Assembly (NCBI RefSeq): GCF_000237925.1
Contig: NC_031497.1
Span: forward strand, 27,072,205-27,136,204
From: Schistosoma mansoni
Taxonomy: Eukaryota; Platyhelminthes; Trematoda; Strigeidida; Schistosomatidae
Direction of reading: 5' to 3'
Length of the DNA stretch: 64,000 bases
A program made the translations under genes and the position numbers. Below the pieces are notes generated by a model. The model worked only from the letters and a program-made list of their open reading frames with translations. It had not been told where the DNA came from and did no database searches. Below are positions 12,835-26,100 of this stretch, piece after piece (position 1 is the first letter of the stretch; each line of letters begins with the position of its first letter).

Positions 12835-13431
12835 TGTGATGAACCAGAACGCAAGTGAGGTACGATCAAATGTATGTGAATACAAAATTATAGGATATCT
12901 TAGTAAAATCTGAGAACTATAGAGTAAATGTTTCATTTGCAAAATGTCAATCAATTGTGTTTGATCTCATTGATTTTTCTGTGAGGACGGTTCACAGGTG
13001 AATTGAGGAAGTTCTTAGAAGCTCAGAAGGAGCCGAACATATTCCATCCAATCAGCTTTTGGAAGAATATTCCAGAATCATTACATGTAGCTTCCCTATT
13101 GTGCGTATTGAATAACTATAATGATGATTTCGTTTTTATTAAAAACTATAAATACCTGACAGTTTTGTACCATAATTGACACTGTGTTGGGAATAATGTT
13201 CCTACTTACTAGTCTTTTGTCTTCTCTTGCGACGTTGCGAGTTCGATCGTCCAAGTAGTACGCGGCATAGCAAGAATCTAAGCTCTAGATATAACACTTT
13301 CGTCTCCACATCAATCATTCTCTATTATTCTTCTCTTTTCTTTGATCTTCATAACCTTCTGGTACCAGGCACTTCATTTTCGATCGATGATACACACTAC
13401 TTATATATGTCAACATCAGTAGCACACATCA
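12835..13431 (-). repeat. LTR-H copy with foreign DNA inside
   Basis: The left part (TTCATCACA end, 12835-12985) and the right part (about 13290-13431, with CTGGTACCAGAAGGTTATGA on the minus strand) match the two halves of LTR-H. Roughly 12985-13290 does not match. It carries AAACTATAAATACC, so it may be another short LTR-type insertion. Fossil. Confidence 0.55.
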
Positions 13432-13530
13432 TAAGACCACTTTATCCAATTGTCATGTTTTAAAGTATCACATGTAATATATTTAACTTTCCTCTAATTC
13501 TTATTGAGAAAAAAAGAACAATGTATTGAT

Positions 13531-16100
13531 TATTTATTTATTTATTTATTCACATACATATTGGTACAAAGGGCACCGGATACATATGCGCCACACAAAA
13601 TAATGAGAATGGGAGGAGAAGGAAGATGTGCATATATAATAGAAGGAAAAAAAGAGAAGAGTAATGATGGGGCGAACTGAAATATACAACCAGAAGAGCT
13701 CTCTCGGTTAAGAAAGTGATAGCCAGTCTTTATGAAGCATGTAAAAGAAGGTTACAGCAGGATCGCCACTAGCTTCTATTCTGAGCCATATCCGATAACG
13801 TCTCTAGCCACTGTGTTGCACCATCTCTCGGACCCCAGCCAGGGAGTCGTGAAGGACCAACAGAAGCTAGCCCTTTGCAGCTTTCTTTCAGACCACGACA
13901 CCATGTCATACACTGACCACCTCTCCGCTTTTTCCAACCAGTGCCAGAGTCGGCAAATAATGCACGATGTGGAAGTCTCTGGGACGACATTCGTAAAACA
14001 TGTCCAAGCCATCGAAGTCGGTGTTTCAAGATGGTGACACTAATTGAATTATCGTCTCTGCGCCCGAACACACGATGCTGAACCTCTGCATTACTAACAT
14101 GGTGTTGCCACTATATGTCAGCAATCCTTCGGAGACAACGATGATCGAACACAGAGAGACGTCTAATATCCTCAACTCAGAGAGGCCAGGTTTCACAAGC
14201 ATAGAGCAGAAATGCTCTCACCAACGCGTTGTAGATCCGACCTTTTACAGCCAGACTAACATCACGAAGGCGCCAAAGATGGCCCAGATTGGCATAAGCC
14301 GCTCTGGCTTTCATTATACGTGCATCGATCTCATCACTCACGCCACCACCAGCACTTATATAGCCACCTAGACACACGAAATTCTCAACTCCTTCAATCT
14401 GCTCACCGTCCAGAGTGAGTACAGGATGAGAATCCTGCCAGTCTTGTAGGAGTACTTTGCACTTTGAAGGTGCAAAGCACATGCCGTACCTGCGGACACT
14501 GATTGCCAACTGATTAAGTGCGGATTGCATGCCTTGGACATTATCGCACAGTAAGACAATATCATCCGCATACTCAAGGTCGAGAAGTCGTTCTCCAGGC
14601 AACATATCCACACCGCCATTACTTACATCCATCAGAGCTGTTTCCAGGATGTCGTCGATGGCAAAGTTGAAGAGGAATGGTGAGATCGGGCAACCCTGCC
14701 TAACCCCGCTGCTCGAATGGAACAAGGGAGAAAGGTGGTTGTATGCCCTCACTCTGCCTGAGGTGTTCGTATACAGGGCCTTTAAGATGTTAATGAACTT
14801 CTCAGGCACACCCTTCTTCAATAGACAATCCCAGAGAACAGTCCTGTCCAACGAATCGAAGGCAGCCCTGATATCAAGAAACACTACGATTGTTGGCCTG
14901 TGATAAGTATGACGGTGTTCTAACATTTGGCGGAGGGTGAAGATGTGATCAATGAATCCTCGACCAGAACGAAAACCAGCCTGCTCCTCGCGAGTCAATC
15001 GTTCTCGGGTTTTAAACAACCTACGAAGAATGATAGAAGCCAATAGTTTGGACGCAATCGGAAGTAGACTTATCCCCCGATAGTTATTACAAGAACAACG
15101 TGAACTCTTTTTAAAGATGGGGACGACTATTGACTCATTCCAAGATGTTGGAACACTTTCTTCCTCCCAAACCTTTGCAAACAACACCGTCAGTTTCTTA
15201 GTCAGAAAGTCACCACCATCTTTAAAAAGAGCCGGAGGTAAGTCATCTGGGCCAGGTGATTTGTAGTGCTTCAAGAGTTGGAGTTCCTTGTGGACTTCCG
15301 CCTCGTTTGATGGATCAGTCGTCACCGGCCATGGGGGGCAGGAAAAACTGGTCGATGTTGCCGGAGCAGCAGGCCAGTTGAACTGCCCTTCGAAAAATTC
15401 CGCCCATCGTCTTAGACGTCGAGAGATGTTAGTGATTGGCATCTCGTCATCCTCGTAGATTGTTTCACTCACACCAGACTTCTTGTTGCCAGTGGCTCGG
15501 ATGAGTTGGAAGTGCTTCCGGCAGTTACCAGATGCAGCTGCTGCTTCCATCTCATTAGCACGCTTCGACCACCAGGCTTCTCGGTCCTTACGCAAGCTTT
15601 GCCCAATTTCACTACGTAACAGCCTTCGTTTGTGGTTAAACTCACGGTCACCCGGAGTAGACCGACGGGCTTCCATCAGTTGTAAGGAGCCAGAAGAAAC
15701 CCAGTGCTTATAAGCGGGGTCACACCCCGAGCCTTTGACCTAGAGGTCTAACCCACAAGGCAATGGAGCATCTTAAGGAGATGCAGCCCCATGGTAGCCG
15801 GTGACCAACAATTGGTTCATACGCCATTTGTTCCCTCAGGATACTGGAGCCCATGTGCACCATTGGTTTGGAATGAGAGTTTTCCTACTCCCCTAGGTGG
15901 ATCCTTCATATCCAACAACCCGGTTAAAGCGCCGGACATTCGATTTTCGTCCGCTCACTTTCGTAAACAACAATAATGCCACGAGAAGGCAATGAGTAGG
16001 ACCTCCCTGGCAGTGGCTATATAGGCGTGGCCGTGTGAGAGCATTTGGAGAGGTTTAGCGGACTCTCCCCACTCTCGGTCGTACCAGGGCATTTGGGGGC
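13531..16100 (-). mobile_element. RTE-A LINE, internally deleted, with a 13-bp TSD
   Basis: A 2570-bp insertion bounded by the exact duplication ACAATGTATTGAT (13518-13530 and 16101-16113). The 5' leader (GCCCCCAAATGCCCTGGTAC) covers about 16100-15725. It joins directly to the second half of the ORF at MEARRSTPGDREF (15676); the APE endonuclease domain is absent. RT motifs are intact: NNYRGISLLPIASKLLASII, GFRSGRGFIDHIFTLRQM, FLDIRAAFDSLDR, SSGVRQGCPISPFLFNF and LEYADDIVLL. The frame then runs to 13769 with only two nonsense codons, TGA at 14177-14179 and TAG at 14111-14113. The C terminus has [10 protein letters not shown] and LPGWGPRD. The tail is AATAAATAAATAAATA at about 13531-13551. Few lesions suggest a recent insertion. 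Confidence 0.92.
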
Positions 16101-16113
16101 ACAATGTATTGAT

Positions 16114-16436
16114 AGACCCTAGAAACAGGCTCATTTCACTTATAATCGTGCATAGTTCATTAATAATCTTAATAGAGAAATCAACCAAAGGTGTTATCTA
16201 AAAGTTACATTCAAAGTAAATACAATTGTATGTATATAAGATAAATACATGATATATTCATTTAATCTAAAATAGTGAATACATTTCAAAATCACCTTAA
16301 TTTAAATTACAAGAATAGAATGAATCTATATCGAAGGTTAATAAATTTACATGTAAAAATACTTAGATTATTATGTTATTTTAATGAAAAGAGCTTTAAT
16401 ACTACTTAATCTGATCATAACTAAATTAAGGACTTA
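16114..16436. other. AT-rich spacer, nothing recognised
   Basis: No ORF or repeat could be supported between the RTE-A duplication and the next sA copy. Confidence 0.4.
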
Positions 16437-16943
16437 CAAATACCCTGGTACGGCTGGGAGAGACAGCTTTTCATCTCCAAATGCTTTTACATATCTACGC
16501 GTATGCAGCTAATGTCAGGGAAGTTCTACTGACTGCCGTCTCGCGGCAAGTGTTGTTTACGAAATTGAGAGGATGAAAAGTGGATGTCCGGTGGTTTAAC
16601 CGAATCGGTTGACATAGAAGGTCCACCTAGGTGAGTTCGGATATCGTCATTACAAACCGATGGTGTACATTGGCTACAGGATTCTAAGGAAACGAATGAC
16701 ATATGAACTGATTGTTGGTCACCAGCCATCATGGGACTGTGTCTCCTTACGTTGCTCCACTGCCTTATGGACTGGATCTGTAGGTCAAATACTTGGGGCG
16801 TGACCCCCTAAGAAGACTACGTGCTTCGGTCTGGGCACCCGAGCAGTATCATAGCCCTCACAAAATTAAATGACATTTTTTTGTGTGATGCATATATATC
16901 TGGTGCCACCTTGTACCAATATTTGTGTTCAAATAAATAAACA
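16437..16943 (+). mobile_element. sA short element, diverged
   Basis: Matches the sA plan from CCCTGGTACGG to GGTGCCACCTTGTACCAAT and an AAATAAATAAA tail. It differs from the younger copies at many sites, so it is older. Confidence 0.8.
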
Positions 16944-18536
16944 TATTATCTATTGAGTTCAGATATCCACTAGCTTGTTCATATTAGCTATTTTCCACTA
17001 ATTGTAAAAACATTTCAACAAATATTTCTATTTGAATTGAATAATTAGAGATACTACCATAGGAATTCATGCAATTTTTATTTATAGGATCATAATTCCG
17101 CATGAGGAAATCGGACCCATGAACTTTGGTCTCATGCGTGAACGCTTAATATCTAGACCATTGAGCTGTCATTCAACGGTGTAAATGTCTAAATTCAATC
17201 GATCTATGCCAGAACGAAACGGCCGTTCAGTATTTCCAGGTTTTCAATGGTGGTCTAGATTACAACGATTCATGAATTCAACTATATCAATTTGAACAAT
17301 ATATCATAATTTGTTTAGACTTGATTAACAATAAGTGTGATAACACAATAACAGAATAAATGTTTTGCATATTCAAAATCAAATATTTGAAAACGAAACA
17401 CGTATTGAAATCATTTTCGCTCTGATTGAGTAAAACAAAGTACTTATTACATTCAAATAATGTATCAAATATTAACAAAACAATACACAGTCCCGTTCTA
17501 TCACACTTCGTCGATAGTTATCACGCGGTAGATAGAAACAAATCAATCCGAATAGTTTATTGTAAACCTCCCACTTTTCTTAATGAAGGGTTCGATCATA
17601 TATCTTAAAAATAGTAGAATTTATGGGGATTCAAGCTAAGAACCTAAGTCTTTGTAGTCATAAGAAATTTATGATACATTTATTTCTTGCTTGATCGAAT
17701 TAGGCCTAATAAATGATTTTACTCATTATTATTACTTTTCATACTCTTAGTTCGTTTTTTCATTGAGATCATGGGCCGATCAGTGTTAGACCACCATTAG
17801 AAACCTGGTCCTAGTACATGACGCCTCTGTAGTGAGCATCCACAATCCCGCACACAGAACTCAGACCCATGACCTTTAGTCTCGCACGTGAACACTTGAT
17901 ATCTAGACCATTGTGTTGTCATCCAACGGCGTTAATATCAAACTTTGATCGATCTATGATTTGTTTTTCTTCAACCTTTTCTCAAGTATACTCTTTACTG
18001 TTTAATTTATTCGCGCAATTCTCATTATGCAATTATTGATGCATGTTATTTCAATGTCCAATCTTGTTCACATGTGCATATACCATTAGTGGTAGGATTG
18101 TTTATAAACAATCCTATAAGACAGAGTAGAGACTGGAGATGATCAAATTGAAATTACTATTGTTCACTTATATTTATGTTGCTCTAGTTCACAATGTGCA
18201 TTTTTAATACTAAAAAAGAACACAAAATACCTAGTAACTAGTAGAGGGTGATTGATTATTTTTTAGGGTACATACTATGAATGGAGTGATATTACAGTTC
18301 AATTCACCGATTCAATGATCGACTAAAATGTTATTCAAAAAATTAAAATGAACTATGTAACATTTAAATTGATTTATATCTAACATTGTAACCCTGATAT
18401 GTATATATATGCAATTATCCAATCAGTGACTTAGCACTTAAAGTATCCAATAAGTCACAAGTTCGAATCCTACTTGACCTATTTCAGTTTGAGTAATCGA
18501 TTACCATCAATATCCTTCACATTTAGAGTATAGTTC
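16944..18536. other. AT-rich DNA with SINE-E fragments
   Basis: SINE-E pieces occur at about 17090-17190 (minus), 17205-17280 (plus; ACGAAACGGCCGTTC and AGGTTTTCAATGGTGGTCTA) and 17768-17955 (minus). A further tRNA-like stretch at 18425-18490 holds GTTCGAATCC. No gene seen. Confidence 0.55.
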
Positions 18537-19563
18537 TGTTATGCCCCCATAAGGATAATGGATGGTAACTTTGGGATCTATCTATAGACCAATACTGCCA
18601 AATAACTAAACTATTCAATTTCATGTCCCCCTTATTATGAGCATTATTCTGAACTATGAAGATGTGATTTACCGTTCTTGAATTATACGCAGTCTATTAA
18701 TTGCCCCCAAATGCCTTGGTACAGCCAAGAGTGGGGAGAGTTCACTCACTCTCTCTCGAAATGCTCTCATATGGTCACGCATATATAACATCTACCAGGG
18801 AAGTCCTACTCACTGCATTCTCGCACCACGGGTGTTATTTACAAAATTGAGAGAACGAAAAGCGAATGTCCGGCGCTCTAACCGGGTTGGTGGATACGGA
18901 AAGTTCACCTAGGGGAGTTGGAAAACCCTCATTCCAAACCAATGGTGCACTTGGACTCCAGTATCCTAAAGGGACAAATGGCGTATGAATCAATCGTTGG
19001 TCACCGGCTACCATGGGACTGCATCGCTCCACGATACTCCACTGCCTTGTGGATCAGACCATCAGGTCAAAGGCTCTGGGTGTGGCCTCCTGAGAAAACC
19101 ACATGTTTCAGTTTGAGCACACATGCTGTATCACAGCTCTCACACAAATCAAATGAGATTTGTGTGGTGCATATATATCTGGTGCCCCTTTGTATTAATA
19201 TTTATGTGTTTAAATAAGTAAATACTATTAATTACTGTCCCCCCACATTTACAGCCACTTTTGACTAGATCTTGTATAAAAGTTATTTTCTATTGTATGG
19301 TACGATGTGGTCAGCTTGATTGGTATATAAACTCAATATGTTTGAAACATAATGATTCATGTTGCAGAGGCTGTTATTGATGTTCTGTACTTAACTGGCT
19401 GGACTAGGCAGAAATCCGAACCAACAAATACTCCACACTGCTCGTACGGTTTCCGTGTGTGTCATTTAATCCGATCAATAAATCACTACTCTCTAATTGA
19501 TGGGTATTATCACGTTCATACATGAACAGGGTATCCAGGCGGTTACAACTTCGTAATCAAATA
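18537..19563 (+). repeat. Solo LTR-G interrupted by an sA insertion
   Basis: The left part, 18537-18702, begins TGTTATGCCCCCATAAGG. The right part, 19234 to about 19563, has GGTATATAAACTCAATATG. Together they align along their length with LTR-G at 59694-60199. The right end is blurred and no clear duplication was found. Fossil. Confidence 0.75.
18703..19224 (+). mobile_element. sA short element (522 bp) inside LTR-G
   Basis: A complete copy from GCCCCCAAATGCC to the TAAATAAGTAAATA-type tail, flanked by CTATTAATT at 18694-18702 and 19225-19233. The second LTR-G copy preserves the uninterrupted site with one CTATTAATT, so both ends are certain. Confidence 0.92.
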
Positions 19564-20031
19564 CAAAAAATCTATACCTAATTGAAATAGAATTATAATT
19601 CAATACATAAATAATCAATAAAATTGTTTACCTTTGTTCATTTACATTCAACTTAATGATATAATATATAATCAATAAATATCAAAGAATCAATTCACCA
19701 TAATCATCTTTTAAACCATTTGGAAAAGAAAAATAGAACCAAAAGAGAAAAAAAAACTAGAAAGAGATCAACGAAAACAAAACAAACAAAACAAAAATCG
19801 ATTATTATCATTATGCATGTTTATCTATATTGATTTCAAGAACGAGAGAATCATCATGAAGGATTAACTATAGCAACAACAACACCAACAAAATTTTTTA
19901 CTAACGATAACAGTAACACTAACCCAGAAGAATGAATACTGGGGTAACAATAGTAATGAATGACTGACCGAAAATTTTTGGAGTTTTTCTCATTACTACT
20001 GATACTACTACTACTATTATTATTATTATTA
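19564..20031 (-). other. Probable ATP6V1H 3' UTR and downstream DNA
   Basis: Lies just downstream of the ATP6V1H stop codon, AT-rich, with an ATT/ACT run at about 20001-20035 and A-rich blocks. No AATAAA was found on the minus strand in this stretch, so the poly(A) site is not defined. Confidence 0.45.
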
Positions 20032-20104
20032 TTATTTCACTTTTACTCCAGTTGATTTCACATCAGTACTTTGAAATGAATCCAATTGTTTACCCAAATA
20101 TTCC
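20032..20104 (-). CDS. ATP6V1H: ATP6V1H exon 12 and stop codon
   Basis: After a TTTCAG acceptor it encodes [12 protein letters not shown] and a short basic tail ending VKVK and TAA. WEYLGKQL is the conserved C terminus of the family. An ATT/ACT trinucleotide run follows directly in the 3' UTR. Confidence 0.96.
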
Positions 20105-23100
20105 CTGAAATAAATAAAACAATTTAAAGAAATATAATGATATATATATATCTTTATGGGAAATCAGTTTTGGAATCCACTATGAAAGATTATAGATCGA
20201 TTGAAGTTAGACATTAATATCGTTTGGTGCCAGCTCAGTGGTCTAAGGGTTAAGCATTTGCGTGAGAGAGCGAAGGTCATGGATCCGAGTCCCAGAGTGG
20301 GATCATGGATACGCACTGCTGAGGAGTCCTACACTAGGACTAGGTTTTCAATGGTGGTCTAAGATTGATCGGTTGACGATCTCAATTAATATTTAATTAC
20401 CATACATCTTCAGTGCACTCTTACAGAATAACAATATTTGATTAGTTATAGGCTTATGTATGTATCATTATAAGTAGTAATAAGTCAATATTTACGTATG
20501 AGTACTTCCAGGTTCTTAATGTTCGTCAAGCTTAGATTGACTCATGAATTCAACTGTTAAGATTATGTGTTCATGAAAAAAAGAGACTCGGTAATTCTGT
20601 ATCCGATTTCATCCGTATAGTAGTGGGGTGATACTGGTGAGTGAGTTTTAAGAAAGGTAGGGACAGTCAAGTTAACATATGGCATTAGTGTTTGAAGTTA
20701 CTGACCATTCTAGTACACACTACTTAGTTAGGATTCGCACGGTTATCGTGACTAATAGTTGAAGACATTAAGTGAGATGGTTCGGAATCGGTACCAACAG
20801 TGCGAAGTGATATACTCTTTCTTTGTCCCGAAGTCTCAAGTTTGAATATTATTTCACACTTTTTATTCCTCAAATCTATCCATTCATTTCGTATCGTATT
20901 CTTCCAGATTAGGCTTCTCCGATTATAACTAATACTACTACTATTTCAAGTATTTCCAACATTGATTTCGTTTTGGCGATGTGGTATAGTTAACTGGGCT
21001 GATAGACATTTATGTCAAGCATTATGTTGATGATGACTGATTGTTCAATTATATTCCTTTTTCATACTAGCTATCGATTGGCAGCAGCACTAACACATAC
21101 ACACCATCGTCGTAAGTCCTACTGGGAAGCCTTTGATTTCTTCATTTTAACAAATAATAACATGATGGCACATCAAAAAATCAACAGGTTATGTATCAGT
21201 CTGAGAGTGTTGGTCAAGAGGTAACGTATTCACATGAGAATTGAAAGTTTTAGGTTCGATCTCTTGTGGAGTTGTACATTATCGATACACTTCAAACTAG
21301 AATTAGACAGCTGCTGAGTGGTGGATGTCAGTTCATAACAAGTACTGTATGAACATACACAAATATCTATCTACTTCTCTACATACTTACCAATTATGTA
21401 CCATTATTTTTTGCAATGAAACTAAAGCATTATAACGAACATTTGGATCATCATGCTGTAGTAAAGCCATCACTAATTGTTTACCGCCAAGTGTTTCAAT
21501 TATTCTACGAGTGGAAAGAAAAAGAGGAACAAACAACACTGTTTTTATTAACGATGATGAATGAAAGCTGTGTTATTGGTCTGGTTGAACGAAGAACAAA
21601 ACCGATTTTAACGAGATACAAAAACGTTTAACATGAATTAATCAAGTAAATGGATGATCAGTCATTGGTAAAGAACGTAAATACTTCTAAAACAAACATG
21701 ATTCAACGATTAACATCCTCCAGCGTAGCTGCTACCTTGATGTGGTGGTTGGACTTGCTTACCGTAATGACTCAGTCGAGTTATATTGGCTGAAACACCA
21801 GTTCCTTCAGGTTCAAAGGTATCAGGTAGGTCGGTTGGAGATTGATGAGATGACATTGGTAGACTTAAGACGCGACGGAGAGGTGGTATTGCATAGTCTA
21901 TAATCATGTGGAATTAGTAAGGTGTTTCCTTCAGATGGTCAGTTCCTATAGCAATGCTTCCTTTTCACAAAAGAAGGAAGCAATTATAAAATGTAGACCC
22001 TAGACATACTACATCTCACTTTAACCACGTAGATTTATGTCACCAGCGGTATAGGCTTTAAATTACTGAGCTAAGTTGTCTAAAACCATCTGAAAAAAGC
22101 CAGTATGTGACCGGCACTGAGCAGTTGTATCATGGGGACTGAGGTTACGCTCCTGCGTCGCCAAGACTACTTCTAACCCAGTTTCTGTCTCAGATACTAC
22201 AGGAAGCTTTTTTTACGGTATAGGCAACAGAAGAGGAATTCAGAAGCTGAGAGTTTAGGGGATGGGGTGGGAACAAAGAATGAATGCATGTGGACCACTG
22301 CAAACGATTTTGAGCTATTCCATTTAAAGTCCATAACCTCTGGCTACAATAAACACACGGAACTATGCATCTTGTCCATTTATATCTTGTTGTACTAATG
22401 TAATGAGACAACACCTTGAGTCAATATACATTTGTATTGGATTTAATGTTTATATTCATGACTGACTTAATGACTACAATAGAATAGAGTTTGAATTTGT
22501 AATCCAGTAGTTGACATTTAAAGTTAGAATAACGCTAACAACATTTAATAATGAACTTACTGTTTACCACGTGGATAATGTCTTACAAACTCTCCAATAT
22601 CATGTACAGCCACAGATAATGTTAATGGATCAGAACCCAGTTCGACTAATCGTACTAACATTCTAAATAGTGAAAAATGAAAGAAGAATATTCATAAACA
22701 CAAGTAGACCTGTATTAGCTATATGGTTATCTCTTTGACAAAAGATGGGAGACTGATTGAATCATATACATACTTTATGGTTATTCAATAGAACATTACA
22801 GTTCAACGGGATCTTAACTTTCAGGAATTAGCTATTAGAAACAATAATATAGTGTTTAAAGTGATTGAACAATGGTGTATGGTTTAAATGAACACTTTGG
22901 TATTATATTGATTGAAAAAGGTGAATTATTATTCATGTAGATCTTCCTAGACAATATTGATAACATCTAATTCAAATATAAAACTGTGCTATTATAAAGT
23001 TAGCATTCTTTATGTGTACTGCCTTCCAAATGCCCTGATATGGCCGAGAGTCCACTCTCCCTCTCCAAATGCTCTCACATGGCCACGCGTATATAGCCTC

Positions 23101-26100
23101 TACCAGGGAAGTCCTACTCATCGCCTTCTCGCACCACAGGTGTTGTTTACGAAATTGAGAGGACGAAAAGAGAATTTCCGGCTCTTTAACCGGGTTGGTG
23201 GACACAGAAAGTCCACCTAGGGGAGTTGGAAAACCCTCATTCCAAACCAATGGTGCACATGAGCTCCAGTTTCTTGAGGGAACAAATGGAGTATGAATCA
23301 ATCGTCGGTCACTATCTACCATGGGACTGCATCTCCTCACGATGCTCCACTGCCTTGTGGGTTAGACCTTTGGGTCAAAGGCTCCGGTTTTGGTCCCCTA
23401 AGAAAACCACCTGCTTCGGTTTGGGCACCCGGGCAGTATCACAGCCCTCACACAAATAAATGAAATGACGCTTTCTGCTCACAATGCTATTCTCGCTCCT
23501 TTATGTGTACTTGAATCGCTGTCAGTCTAAATGTTAAACAGTCAGTAAACTACAACGTAGGACCAGGCACATGTATGCATAGGTCCAAGTTTGCCATACC
23601 TCATTAGCAAAACAAGATGAACACCGAATTCATAGAAGTAGTTAATTTATTGGTGGTATTACATAAAAGAAAGATTGTATACAAGGATATAGTATAGGAA
23701 GAATGATAGATATGAAGCAATTTTAATCTCAAGGTTTAAGGGAAGATAAAGATTGTATACACCTACGCCATTGTGATCGATTCTGAGCCATGTCACCTAG
23801 AGTCTCCAACCATTGGTAATGTTAAACAATATGACATCTATCCCTTTCATACATTATAAACATTGTTTAAAGTTGGACATAGATATTGTAGTGAACAAGA
23901 ACAGTAGTTGGGGACAATCGAATCTATTTAAGTATACAATGAACAGTTAATTTGCAAAATAACCATCAACTGTGTCAATCTTGACTGTAACTTCTGTAAA
24001 TATCAGTCCATCTTCTCTAATTTCATTGTTCATGCATTTTCCTACCGATTGCGCTTCATTCCTGTTCTTTTCTTATCGATCTTCTACCAAAAGACATTCT
24101 ATGTCTGACCATCATTATATACTACTTATGTGGATATAAGTAGACCACACCACAATATGATATTAATGAGTAGAGGTTATTAACTATTGAAATGAATGAA
24201 TTATGCGGACTTTCAAACCTTCGTTAACCAATATCTGAGATATCATAAATGAATTATTCAACTTGAAAATCCAAGGTAGGCAAAATTGAGTTTAAGCGTG
24301 AAGCTTCATATTTAAGAGTCGAATAGTTTTACTATTATGTCACTGCTAATATAAACATTTACCTAGTTATTGTGTAGTGTGGTCTACTTATATCCATATA
24401 AGTAGTATATAGTGATGGTCAGGCATAGAATGTATTTTGGCAGAAGACCAATAAAAGGAAAGAACTGAAATGAAGCGCAATTGGTAGGAAAATGCATGAG
24501 CAATTGAATTAGAGAAGATGAATTGATGTTTACAGAAGGAACAGTGAAGATTGAAACAATTGGCTGTTATTTTGCAAATTAACGGTTCATTGTATGGTTA
24601 TCAGAATTTAGTGAGATAGTCTGTAATTTGTGCTTAAATACATTCGATTGTCCCCAACTCGTGTTCTTGTTCACTACAATTGAATTGAATCTATTTGTTA
24701 TGAACAATGAAGAAAGAAAGGTCTTTATTTTGTTAAACTTACTTTAACATTTCATAATTATTGTCTGTAAATTTCACTGCATTTTCATACCAAAACTTTT
24801 CTGATTTATGAACAGGTGACCATTCTAATCGACCAGATTTTAATTCAGCCATATATTCATCAAGACTGCTTACATCTTGAATACTAGCTGATAATTTCTC
24901 CTTGAAAAGAAAAACAAACAGTGGAGTGTAGTAAGAAAAACAGTAATTAAGAAGCTGAAAAAGTGTCGAAAAACCTAACTGAAACTCAAGGTACATACAA
25001 CACACATTACAACATTTTAGAGATAAAGTGTGGTAGTATATCATATACAACATAGAACCTAGGGTAAAAATGACTGGATGACCGTTTTGTCCTAGTATTG
25101 AAATCCTCATCAGCGCGGGTTCACGATCACTCAAGTAGGACTCGAACCTAGGACCTTTAGTCTCACGCGAACGCTTAACATCTAGACCACTGACTGAAGC
25201 GGGATCCAACGATGTTATTGTCTAACTTTAACCAATGTGACCAGGTTCCATTTTCTTCGATGGGTAACTGCCCCACACTCAACACGGTTGAATTCCGCTG
25301 GTCATGGCTTCTCACTAGAACTAAACATGTGGGACACATAAGCTGGTCATTTTAGCTAGTCAAGAACAACAATTTTATCTCTACTCATTAATCTAAGCGA
25401 GAAGTGCTGAGAAAACATTCGTAGTAGAGAAGCAGTAACCTATTTATGTAATTAGACTTCAGATCCAGCCTGGAATCGATAAGTTTTATAGGGGTAAGGA
25501 TAACATTAAACCAAAGAAACTGGAATATGATTTTGACACATATGACCTACAGGAAGTTAATATTGCAAATAACAATCTTTCAAATAATATTTATACAATT
25601 AATTTGGGCAGGAAACCAGCAAGTTCACATCATCATTGCTTCCGAAAGGTTGTTCACATACAGTGGCGACATGTTAGTTGTGTCGAGGTCCAGCAATGTA
25701 TGCTAAGGTGGAATGATGACAATGGCTCCAAAACACTGGTTTGAACATGTTTCATAATTATCGTTCCAGAGGCTTTCAAAACACGTATTATTTACCGAAG
25801 CTGGGACTGAGTAAAATAGCAGAGAGACGATCATTTTAAGACATGGTGTGAAAGAAAACTGTATAGGACTGAGAAACTTTGGTCAATCATTACTCCCCGA
25901 TTAGAGTTCTAGAGATTATACGACTACTCAGTCATCATTCACGGCTCAAAATAGAAAAAATCATAGTAACCAACCACTAGTTCTATGTGACACTCTTCAT
26001 TTAACACTAATATAAAAAATTTCAACTGGAAATAGAATCTTTTGGTTGTTCGATTTTGCTAGCCATTAGGTAGTAGTAATAACACTGGCCTCTTCATACA

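Noticed and set aside
14529-14903. Plus-strand ORF of 124 codons
   Set aside because: It lies antisense to the RTE-A reverse transcriptase and has no motif of its own.
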